From the NCBI GenBank assembly GCA_944390875.1, contig CALXRO010000037.1, forward strand, positions 1-8,648: 8,648 nt of DNA, given 5' to 3'. Positions 1 to 5,702 of the stretch are shown here, piece by piece (position 1 is the first letter of the stretch; every line of letters starts with the position of its first letter). The position numbers were made by a program, and so were the translations under genes. Under the pieces are notes generated by a model, which saw only the letters and a list, made by a program, of their open reading frames with translations, made no database searches and had not been told where the DNA came from. Source of the DNA: an uncultured Rickettsiales bacterium (lineage in GTDB: Bacteria; Pseudomonadota; Alphaproteobacteria; Rickettsiales; UBA1997).

Positions 1-117
1 AATAAAAAAGAAGATAAAATAAAAAATGATATATTAGCAATTTCAGCAGCGAAAAAAGATATAGAAATGAAACAGTTTGAAAACAAAGAAATAAAAGACA
101 AAATTGCAGATATTTAG
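1..117 (+). CDS. C-terminal fragment of an unidentified lysine-rich protein (5' end outside window)
   Basis: The first 38 codons are open in frame 1 and end at TAG, immediately followed by TAA, giving tandem stops at 115-120. The visible tail is highly charged (Lys, Asp, Glu, Ile) and ends in KIADI. It contains no motif I recognise and looks like a flexible or helical C-terminus. Its position directly before ftsA is where many alphaproteobacteria carry ftsQ, the divisome membrane protein. That is the only reason to consider FtsQ, because the residues themselves neither support nor exclude it. The 134-bp gap to ftsA holds a possible promoter, so the two genes may not be strictly co-transcribed. 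Coding status is likely because the open frame is followed by an AT-rich spacer, but the short length limits certainty. Confidence 0.55.
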   Translation, partial: NKKEDKIKNDILAISAAKKDIEMKQFENKEIKDKIADI

Positions 118-188
118 TAAGATTAAATATTATTTTTACAAATATACTTACGTAAATACTTTTATAAAGACAAAGTAAGTGCAAAATA

Positions 189-216
189 TTGCAAAAATTA
201 TTATTAAATTTATTAT
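189..216 (+). promoter_or_regulatory. possible sigma70-type promoter for ftsA-ftsZ-priA
   Basis: TTGCAA (189-194) is separated by 16 bp from TATTAT (211-216), about 35 bp before the ftsA start. In such AT-rich DNA -10-like hexamers are frequent, so this is only a candidate. The spacer also has separated arms ACTTAC (146-151) and GTAAGT (175-180) that could pair, just upstream of the -35. There is no SD sequence before ftsA. Confidence 0.25.
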
Positions 217-251
217 TTATATGATTATTTTTAGTATTTTAAATTTAATGG

Positions 252-1490
252 ATGAGTAGGACGATTGTAAGTATAGATATAGCATCGAGTAAAGTAGTTT
301 GTCTAATAGCAAGATTAGACAACAAAAATCGGTTATGTATAAAAGGAGCTAGCTTATTAGAGTCTAATGGTATACAAAATGGTAATATAATAAACACTAA
401 GCTTACAACCCAAGCAATTGTAAAAACAGTAAGTAAAGCTGAGAAGATGTTTGGTAAAAATGTTGATAACGTGTCAATAAACATAAATGGTAATAAACTA
501 AAATCGAGAACATTAATAACAAGACAAAATTTTAAAATAAATAAAAAAGTAACTAAAAGCCTTTTGTTATCAATGTCTGACGATATAATAAAAGGATTAA
601 GTAAAGACAATAAAAAAGTTATACATTTAGTACCTTTAGAATTTAATTTGAATGGAATAAATACATCCAATCCAATTGGTATGCAAACAAAAAGTATGAA
701 TACAAAATTGCATGTATTCTTTACAGATAAAAATAAAATTGATAATATTAGTAATTGTTTCAAAAAAATAAGCTTATCTGTAAAAAATGTAATATTTGAT
801 GGTTTTGCTTCAGCATTATCAGTTCTAAATGATTATGAAGTAGGTTCTGGTACTTTAGTAATAGACATAGGCGCTGGCACTTCGTCATTTTCAATAGTAA
901 ACAATAATAGATTTATTTTTGGAAACTCTATACCAATTGCAGGAGATATAATAACAAATGATATATCTAGTGTACTTGGCGTATCATCCATGGTTGCTGA
1001 AAAAGTTAAAATTATGAATACAAATCTTTATCTAGATCATACAGAAGAGGCGGAAATGATAAAAATAGATATAGATGGAGAAGAAACTTATAGGGCTGCT
1101 GAAAACAAGAAAAAAATTATAAATGATATATTTAGATCAAGGGTTGATGAAATTATTGAAATAATATTTGGTATTTTAGACAAAAAAAGACTAATAAATT
1201 CTTTTGGTAGTATTGTTTTAACTGGAGGAACAGCAAATGTACCTGGGTTAGATAATTATATATCAAAAACTTTTTGTATAAAAAGTAGGATTGGTAGACC
1301 GGAAAACTTTGACATAGCTCAAGAAATTGATGAAAATGAAATTAGAAATCCGTCATATGCTACCAGTATTGGAATTTTAAATTTTATAAAATATTTTAAT
1401 GAGAAGAAAGATTTTGAAGATTATAATAATGGTATAGGTGGAATTAGTGGAAAAATAATTAGTTTTTTAAGTAAAGTATTTACTTCTTAA
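252..1490 (+). CDS. ftsA: cell division protein FtsA, actin-like membrane anchor of the Z ring
   Basis: FtsA is the actin-fold ATPase that tethers FtsZ filaments to the inner membrane and recruits later divisome proteins. The 412 residues are close to the 420 of E. coli FtsA. Visible elements are a phosphate-1 loop SIDIASSK (7-14), the FtsA-specific 1C subdomain (roughly 83-160, including the HLVPLEF stretch at 125-131), a phosphate-2 loop VIDIGAGTSSFSIV (203-216), and an adenosine motif IVLTGGTANVPGL (321-333). A C-terminal amphipathic membrane-targeting helix (about 397-412, KIISFLSKVF) is also present. Two glycines usual in the nucleotide loops are replaced by Ala (A11 and A208). An in-frame TAA at 246-248 makes the ATG at 252 the earliest ATG start. 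No SD is visible. It is followed 16 nt later by ftsZ, so the pair is presumably one operon. Family assignment is secure. Confidence 0.96.
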   Translation: MSRTIVSIDIASSKVVCLIARLDNKNRLCIKGASLLESNGIQNGNIINTKLTTQAIVKTVSKAEKMFGKNVDNVSININGNKLKSRTLITRQNFKINKKVTKSLLLSMSDDIIKGLSKDNKKVIHLVPLEFNLNGINTSNPIGMQTKSMNTKLHVFFTDKNKIDNISNCFKKISLSVKNVIFDGFASALSVLNDYEVGSGTLVIDIGAGTSSFSIVNNNRFIFGNSIPIAGDIITNDISSVLGVSSMVAEKVKIMNTNLYLDHTEEAEMIKIDIDGEETYRAAENKKKIINDIFRSRVDEIIEIIFGILDKKRLINSFGSIVLTGGTANVPGLDNYISKTFCIKSRIGRPENFDIAQEIDENEIRNPSYATSIGILNFIKYFNEKKDFEDYNNGIGGISGKIISFLSKVFTS

Positions 1491-1495
1491 TAATT

Positions 1496-1499
1496 GAGG
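1496..1499 (+). promoter_or_regulatory. ribosome binding site of ftsZ (GAGG)
   Basis: GAGG lies 7 nt before the ATG at 1507, in the 16-nt ftsA-ftsZ gap. It is one of only two convincing SD sequences in the window. It fits the need to translate FtsZ more abundantly than FtsA from a shared message, which is inferred from the usual FtsZ excess. Confidence 0.7.
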
Positions 1500-1506
1500 T
1501 TATAAG

Positions 1507-2967
1507 ATGCAAACATTTGATAATGAAAATATAAGTCTTGAAGACGCATTAAATTCTTTAAACTATAAGTATGAGGTATTTAAGCCGAAGATCTTAGTGT
1601 TTGGTGTAGGAGGTGGCGGCGTTAATGCTGTAAATAATATGGTTGATAGTGATTTAAATGATGTTGATTTTGTAGTTGCAAATACAGATTATCAAAGTTT
1701 GGAAGGTTCAAGAATAGAGAAAAAAATACTCTTAGGTAAAAAATCTACAAATGGTATGGGTGCGGGTGCTGATCCTTTTGTAGGTAAAGCTGCAGCAGAA
1801 GAAGATATAGAAGAAATAGAAAAAGTATTAAGTAATGTTAGCATGGTTTTTATAACTGCTGGAATGGGTGGTGGCACAGGAACAGGTGCAGCTCCAGTTA
1901 TAGCTAAGAAAGCTAAAGAAATGAATATATTGGTTGCTGCAATAGTAACAAAACCTTTTGCTAGTGAAGGCGCTATGAAAATGCAACAAGCTGAAAAAGG
2001 CATAGAAGAGTTAAAAAAATATGTTGACACTTTAATAATAGTTCCAAATCAAAATTTATTTAGGCTTGCTAATCAAGAAACAAGAATGCAGGATTCTTTA
2101 AAAATGGTTGATAATGTTTTAAAATCGGGAGTTAAAGGAATAACTGATTTAATAACAAAACCTGGTTTTATAAATCTTGATTTTGCCGATGTAAAAACCG
2201 TTATGAAAAAAATGGGAAAAGCAATGATGGGTACCGGCGAAGCTAAGGGACAAAATAAAGCTATAAAAGCTGTTGAAGAAGCTATATCAAATCCTTTACT
2301 AGATAATGTTTCAATAAAAGGCGCAAAGGGTATAATTATAAATATAACTGGTTCACCGGATATAACGCTTTTTGAACACGAAGAAGCAACAAAAAGAATT
2401 AAAGAAGAAGTATGTAACGAATATGCTGATATAATAATAGGAAATGTTTTTGATGAGAATATGGAAGATACAATGCGTGTTTCCATATTTGCTACAGGTA
2501 TAGATGATAATGAAGAAAATCAAGAAAGTGAATATGAAGAGAATAATATTGTAAATATTAATAGTAATAAATTTATCGAAAAGAATTCAAAAGAGAATAA
2601 TTATGATACAATAAGAACGGTTTATTTAAGAAGTAATATAAACAGTAAAAATATAGAAAAAAGTATTCCTGAAGATAATGATGATGATTTTTTTGATATG
2701 GGGGAAAGTGTAAAATATGATGAATTTTCTCAGAGAAATCAAAACCAAGAAAGACAAATTGTTAAAAATAGGCAAGATAATGAAATGTTAACTAACAAAA
2801 ATGGGCAAAAAAGAGGTTTATTTAGTTCAATTTTTAATAGGAATAAAGAAATAAAAAGAAATGAACCATCACCATCTTTTAATTTTGATGACGAAGATGA
2901 TGATATAGATATAAACTTATATAATATTCCAGCATATCTAAGAAAAAATAATAGTAAAAATAATTAA
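1507..2967 (+). CDS. ftsZ: cell division protein FtsZ, tubulin-like GTPase
   Basis: FtsZ polymerises with GTP into the cytokinetic Z ring. The GTPase core (about 27-330) shows the N-terminal nucleotide loop GVGGGGVNAVNNM (33-45), the tubulin signature GGGTGTGAAP (121-130), and the catalytic T7 loop NLDFAD (223-228) with N223, D225 and D228 in place. After the core comes an Asn/Glu/Asp-rich, probably disordered linker (about 335-465). The conserved C-terminal peptide NIPAYLRK (473-480) follows; it is the docking site for FtsA and other partners and is close to the alphaproteobacterial IPAFLRR. At 486 residues it is longer than the E. coli protein (383) because of the linker, as is common in alphaproteobacteria. 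A GAGG sequence supports the start. priA begins 4 nt after the stop. Identity is secure. Confidence 0.98.
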   Translation: MQTFDNENISLEDALNSLNYKYEVFKPKILVFGVGGGGVNAVNNMVDSDLNDVDFVVANTDYQSLEGSRIEKKILLGKKSTNGMGAGADPFVGKAAAEEDIEEIEKVLSNVSMVFITAGMGGGTGTGAAPVIAKKAKEMNILVAAIVTKPFASEGAMKMQQAEKGIEELKKYVDTLIIVPNQNLFRLANQETRMQDSLKMVDNVLKSGVKGITDLITKPGFINLDFADVKTVMKKMGKAMMGTGEAKGQNKAIKAVEEAISNPLLDNVSIKGAKGIIINITGSPDITLFEHEEATKRIKEEVCNEYADIIIGNVFDENMEDTMRVSIFATGIDDNEENQESEYEENNIVNINSNKFIEKNSKENNYDTIRTVYLRSNINSKNIEKSIPEDNDDDFFDMGESVKYDEFSQRNQNQERQIVKNRQDNEMLTNKNGQKRGLFSSIFNRNKEIKRNEPSPSFNFDDEDDDIDINLYNIPAYLRKNNSKNN

Positions 2968-2971
2968 AAAT

Positions 2972-4960
2972 ATGCTTATTGCCGAAATAATAGTGCCGCT
3001 TGGAGTAGATGGTACGTTCGATTATTCGGTTGAAAATTTTCCAGAAATCAAAGAAGGTAATATTGTTTCAGTTCAGTTTAGAAATAAGAATGTCGTTGGT
3101 TTGGTGGTAAAATTAACAAATAAAGATGTTAATCAAAAAATCATAAAATCCATTCAAAATATATTTAACGTAAAACCTTTAGATAGAAATTTAATTAATC
3201 TTATAAAATCAGTATCAGATTATAATCTAATACCATTAGGTATTGTTTTTAAAATGGTACTTAGTGAAAAGATTTTAATGAGTAGAAATAAAAGAAGTTT
3301 TAACTACGATAAATATAATATAAACACAAAAAATGTAAAATTATACAATTTATCTGAGGAACAAAAAACAGTTTTTAAAGAAATTGAAAAATATATTAGT
3401 TTGGATAATAAGCCTATATTATTAGAAGGCACTACTGGTTCTGGGAAAACAGAAATATATTTTCAGTTTTTCAAGAAATTTTTGGAAATGGATCAAAGGT
3501 CACAAATATTATTTTTATTACCAGAAATAGCCTTAACTTCACAATTTATAGATAGATTTAATTCAGAATTTAACACAAAAGATGTTGTATTATGGCATTC
3601 AGAAATTGGGAACGTGACAAAGAATTCTATATGGAGTGGTATAGCTGATGGGAATATTAGAATTGTAATAGGTGCAAGATCAGCTATTTTCTTACCTTTT
3701 AATAACTTAAAATTAATAGTAGTTGATGAAGAACATGACAGTTCTTATAAACAAACAGATAACGGTTGTTACAATGGTAGAGATATGGCTGTACTTAGGG
3801 CAAAAATTGAAAACTGCCATATAATATTGGGCAGTGCTACACCTTCTATTGAAAGCTTAGTAAATGTTGATAAAAATAAGTATCATTATGTTTTTTTAAA
3901 GTCTAGATTTGGTAAATCCATAGAACCAAATATAGAACTTGTTGATTTAAAAAAAGAAAAGCTTATCGGAGATAAATATATATCACAAAAGTTAAAAGAA
4001 GAAATTGAAAATACTTTAGTAAATAAACAACAAGTACTATTGTTCATGAATAGAAGAGGTTATGCGCCTGTAGCTTTATGTAGAGAATGTGGTTATAAGT
4101 TTTTATGTCCAAAATGTTCAGTTTTATTAACTGTTCACAAAAACAATGGTATATTTCTTTGTCATCAGTGTGGTTATAGGATATATAATACAGATAACTG
4201 TCCAAATTGTTCAAAAGAAAATTCTATAATATTTTTTGGTCCAGGAGTTGAAAAAATAGAAAATGAAATTAAAACATATTTTCCAAATAAAAGAACATTA
4301 ATAATAACAAGTGATACTGTTCAAAGTACAAAAAGAATAAGAGAATCGATAAATACTATAGCCAAAGGTGAAATTGATATAATAATAGGTACACAAATCA
4401 TAACAAAAGGCTATGATTTTCCTAATCTTAATTTGATAGGTATATTGGATGCGGATGCAAGTTTGTTCGGAGCGAATTTTAGATCATCTGAAAGGACGTT
4501 TCAATTATTAACACAAGTTGTTGGAAGGGCTGGACGTCGTGAAATAAATGGAAAAGCAGTAATACAAACTTATTCTCCTGATAATGTAATTATTCAAACT
4601 ATGATAAATGGCAATAAACAGAAATTTATTGAGTTTGAAAAGAATAATAGAAAACTAGTAGGATTACCACCATATGGTAAATTGGCAATGATTATTGTTA
4701 GTGGTAAAAATGAAATGTTAATATATAAAAAATCAAGGGAAATTATTAAATATTTGCCAGTAAATGATGAAAATATTGAAGTATTTGGTCCAACACAGTC
4801 AACACCCTATAAGGTTGGTAATAATTTTAGGATGAGAATTTTGGTAAAAACAACTCCTAATATAAATATTCAAAAACTTATTTCTTCTTCTTTGAAAAAT
4901 GTCAAATTTCCTTCAATGATTAGAATTAAGATTGATGTTAGTCCGTATAATGTGGTATAA
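2972..4960 (+). CDS. priA: primosomal protein N' (PriA), replication-restart helicase
   Basis: PriA is a superfamily 2, 3'-to-5' DNA helicase that recognises stalled forks and D-loops and starts reloading of the replicative helicase. An N-terminal 3'-DNA-end-binding domain covers about 1-105. The helicase core has LSEEQ (127-131), Walker A GTTGSGKT (153-160), Walker B DEEH (252-255), GSATPS (287-292), motif V GTQIITKGYDFP (473-484) and motif VI QVVGRAGR (515-522). Eight zinc-binding cysteines lie between the lobes (C370, C373, C379, C382, C397, C400, C410, C413), forming the family's two zinc sites. At 662 residues it is about 70 shorter than E. coli PriA. The missing part falls between the 3'-binding domain and the helicase, where the winged helix normally sits. 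It starts 4 nt after ftsZ without an SD, suggesting translational coupling. Its last codons (GTG GTA TAA) lie in a direct repeat. Confidence 0.97.
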   Translation: MLIAEIIVPLGVDGTFDYSVENFPEIKEGNIVSVQFRNKNVVGLVVKLTNKDVNQKIIKSIQNIFNVKPLDRNLINLIKSVSDYNLIPLGIVFKMVLSEKILMSRNKRSFNYDKYNINTKNVKLYNLSEEQKTVFKEIEKYISLDNKPILLEGTTGSGKTEIYFQFFKKFLEMDQRSQILFLLPEIALTSQFIDRFNSEFNTKDVVLWHSEIGNVTKNSIWSGIADGNIRIVIGARSAIFLPFNNLKLIVVDEEHDSSYKQTDNGCYNGRDMAVLRAKIENCHIILGSATPSIESLVNVDKNKYHYVFLKSRFGKSIEPNIELVDLKKEKLIGDKYISQKLKEEIENTLVNKQQVLLFMNRRGYAPVALCRECGYKFLCPKCSVLLTVHKNNGIFLCHQCGYRIYNTDNCPNCSKENSIIFFGPGVEKIENEIKTYFPNKRTLIITSDTVQSTKRIRESINTIAKGEIDIIIGTQIITKGYDFPNLNLIGILDADASLFGANFRSSERTFQLLTQVVGRAGRREINGKAVIQTYSPDNVIIQTMINGNKQKFIEFEKNNRKLVGLPPYGKLAMIIVSGKNEMLIYKKSREIIKYLPVNDENIEVFGPTQSTPYKVGNNFRMRILVKTTPNINIQKLISSSLKNVKFPSMIRIKIDVSPYNVV

Positions 4961-5052
4961 CGCAACTTAAAATGTTAGATTCAAACTTATCTCTTAATAC
5001 TTTTGCTATTATTGAAGGTGGTATAACGCAACTTAAAATGTTAGATTCAAAC
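4952..5052. repeat. two identical 35-bp direct repeats, 66-bp period; candidate one-spacer CRISPR array
   Basis: Copies at 4952-4986 and 5018-5052 are identical over 35 bp (each begins GTGGTATAAC and ends AGATTCAAAC). They flank a 31-bp unique stretch (4987-5017). Bases just outside the copies differ (T or G before, T or A after), so the identity ends sharply. A 66-bp period equals the 36+30 layout typical of type II CRISPR arrays, and minus-strand copies begin GTTTGAA. No cas gene, leader or tracrRNA anti-repeat is visible here. Copy 1 supplies the priA stop and copy 2 the stop of the opposing small gene. Alternatives are a dispersed intergenic repeat or the remnant of a protein-coding tandem repeat, since 66 is 22 codons and one + frame stays open across both copies. 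The repeat is certain; the CRISPR reading is speculative. Confidence 0.93.
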
Positions 5053-5407
5053 AACTTTCTGAGGAATCAACAAATTTTCTTAATTTATTTTCTATGTTAT
5101 CTTTAAAATTTATGAAATACTGGTTAAGTTTTTCTATAACTTTTTCTTTTAATTTTTCTTTTGTTTCAGGATTTTTTTCTAGTTTAAAAACAAGACTATC
5201 TAAAATATTCCTATGAACTATTGGTACATTTTTTACAAGTATTTCACTTTTTAAATATATAATAGTTTCAACTAAATATTGTGAATATTCTTCGTTTTCA
5301 TAATACTTGTAATCAATATAGAAATTTATTTTTCTATATCTGGATGCAGACATACATTCTGCGCTTGTGATTAACAATATGAATATGTATACCAGTCTTT
5401 TAAGCAA
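5033..5407 (-). CDS. small probable exported protein, weakly FliL-like, function unknown
   Basis: This 124-residue protein starts with a short basic segment and a hydrophobic stretch (MLKR then LVYIFILLITSA, residues 5-16). It reads as a signal peptide, with possible cleavage after TSA (14-16), or as a membrane anchor. The mature part is rich in Lys, Glu, Tyr and Ile. At 49-97 it has a pattern of the form ETIIYLKSE...P-IV--NILDSL...KEKLKEKVIEKLNQ. This faintly recalls the C-terminal domain of FliL (flagellar stator-associated), where a Pro-Ile segment and a GKxxLKxxIxxxLN helix occur. I see no flagellar neighbours, so this is only a hint. The start is TTG (5405-5407), supported by AAGGA 6 nt upstream and an in-frame TAA just before it. 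The stop lies in the second 35-bp repeat, so the last residues (about 119-124) are repeat-encoded and may have replaced an older C-terminus. The gene converges on priA. Confidence 0.7.
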   Translation of the reverse strand: MLKRLVYIFILLITSAECMSASRYRKINFYIDYKYYENEEYSQYLVETIIYLKSEILVKNVPIVHRNILDSLVFKLEKNPETKEKLKEKVIEKLNQYFINFKDNIENKLRKFVDSSESCLNLTF

Positions 5408-5413
5408 AATGTT

Positions 5414-5418
5414 TCCTT
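5414..5418 (-). promoter_or_regulatory. ribosome binding site AAGGA deciding a TTG start
   Basis: On the minus strand AAGGA is 6 nt before TTG at 5407-5405. An in-frame TAA at 5419-5417 overlaps its upstream edge and excludes any longer reading. This is the clearest SD sequence in the window and the main argument that the small gene is translated. Confidence 0.6.
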
Positions 5419-5436
5419 AAAATCAAATTATTATTA

Positions 5437-5464
5437 ATAATAAATTTATATAATTATTATTCAA
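5437..5464 (-). promoter_or_regulatory. possible sigma70-type promoter for the small exported-protein gene
   Basis: Reading the minus strand, TTGAAT (5464-5459) is followed after 16 bp by TATTAT (5442-5437). The inferred leader is about 20-25 nt and includes the AAGGA site. Base composition makes chance matches common. Confidence 0.3.
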
Positions 5465-5566
5465 TAAAATATTTATATTAATGAATATTAATTGTTTTTT
5501 GATATTACAATCATATGCTTATGCATTGAATGCAAAAATTTTTAAATATCTATGACAAAATATTAG

Positions 5567-5596
5567 TTGAATTATAAAATGTTTTTATTTTATAAT
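5567..5596 (+). promoter_or_regulatory. promoter-like sequence upstream of an orphan terminator
   Basis: TTGAAT (5567-5572) is followed after 18 bp by a perfect TATAAT (5591-5596). This places a start near 5603, just before the terminator hairpin. Nothing protein-coding follows on this strand, so if active it would drive a short non-coding transcript. The -10 overlaps a perfect dyad (5592-5612) that could act as an operator. Confidence 0.35.
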
Positions 5597-5602
5597 ATAA
5601 CT

Positions 5603-5664
5603 GTTATATTATGGAAAATGTGGTAACCTTTGTTTAAAAACAATTAATGGTTACCATTTTTTTT
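5603..5664 (+). ncRNA. candidate small RNA of about 60 nt
   Basis: This transcript is inferred from a promoter-like TTGAAT-N18-TATAAT ending at 5596 and an intrinsic terminator ending in T8 at 5664. It would consist mainly of a short AU-rich 5' segment plus the terminator hairpin. It contains an eight-codon frame (5611-5637, MENVVTFV) with no SD, which I do not consider supported. No known RNA family is recognised. The region could instead be only the transcription barrier beyond ruvB. Confidence 0.25.
5621..5664 (+). terminator. rho-independent terminator, best oriented on the + strand
   Basis: The arms TGGTAACC (5621-5628) and GGTTACCA (5649-5656) pair perfectly. A second inner stem, TTGTT (5630-5634) with AACAA (5639-5643), is also possible. 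Eight T residues (5657-5664) follow directly on the + strand. On the minus strand the same hairpin lies 46 nt beyond the ruvB stop but is followed only by CATTTTCC. It may therefore also end the ruvB message, less efficiently. The + orientation has no protein gene to serve nearby. Confidence 0.65.
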
Positions 5665-5702
5665 ATTGAAAACTAATTTAAAATATTTTGGTAGAATATT
5701 AA

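Larger units (their letters stand above)
5408..5702. other. 295-bp AT-rich intergenic region between the small gene and ruvB
   Basis: I find no credible protein gene here. The stretch holds the minus-strand promoter and SD of the small gene at its left. It also contains a 10-bp-spaced direct repeat ATATTAAT (5475-5482 and 5485-5492) and a palindrome TGCATT-G-AATGCA (5522-5534). A + strand promoter-like sequence (5567-5596) overlaps a 21-bp palindrome (5592-5612), and a hairpin terminator follows (5621-5664). From 5665 to the ruvB stop it is featureless AT-rich DNA. Confidence 0.6.

Noticed and set aside
1..117. Identity of the first fragment as FtsQ
   Set aside because: Only the position before ftsA suggests it; the 38 visible residues carry no FtsQ signature.
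245..763. Minus-strand open frame of 172 codons opposite ftsA
   Set aside because: It lies wholly antisense to a secure ftsA, is hydrophobic only because it mirrors AT-rich codons, and has no supporting site.
1692..2486. Two minus-strand open frames opposite ftsZ
   Set aside because: Both are antisense to the conserved FtsZ GTPase core, and their residues reflect the reverse of its Gly/Ala-rich codons.
4972..5106. 44-codon + strand open frame across the direct repeats
   Set aside because: It has no SD, runs antisense into the better-supported small gene and ends in a hydrophobic string dictated by that strand. It is kept only as an alternative reading of the repeat.
5611..5637. Eight-codon leader peptide before the hairpin
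   Set aside because: It has no SD and no run of regulatory codons, and no structural gene follows on that strand.
5408..5702. tRNA or other known structured RNA gene in the long gap
   Set aside because: No cloverleaf arms, CCA-adjacent acceptor or recognisable RNA motif is visible; the only strong structure is the terminator hairpin.
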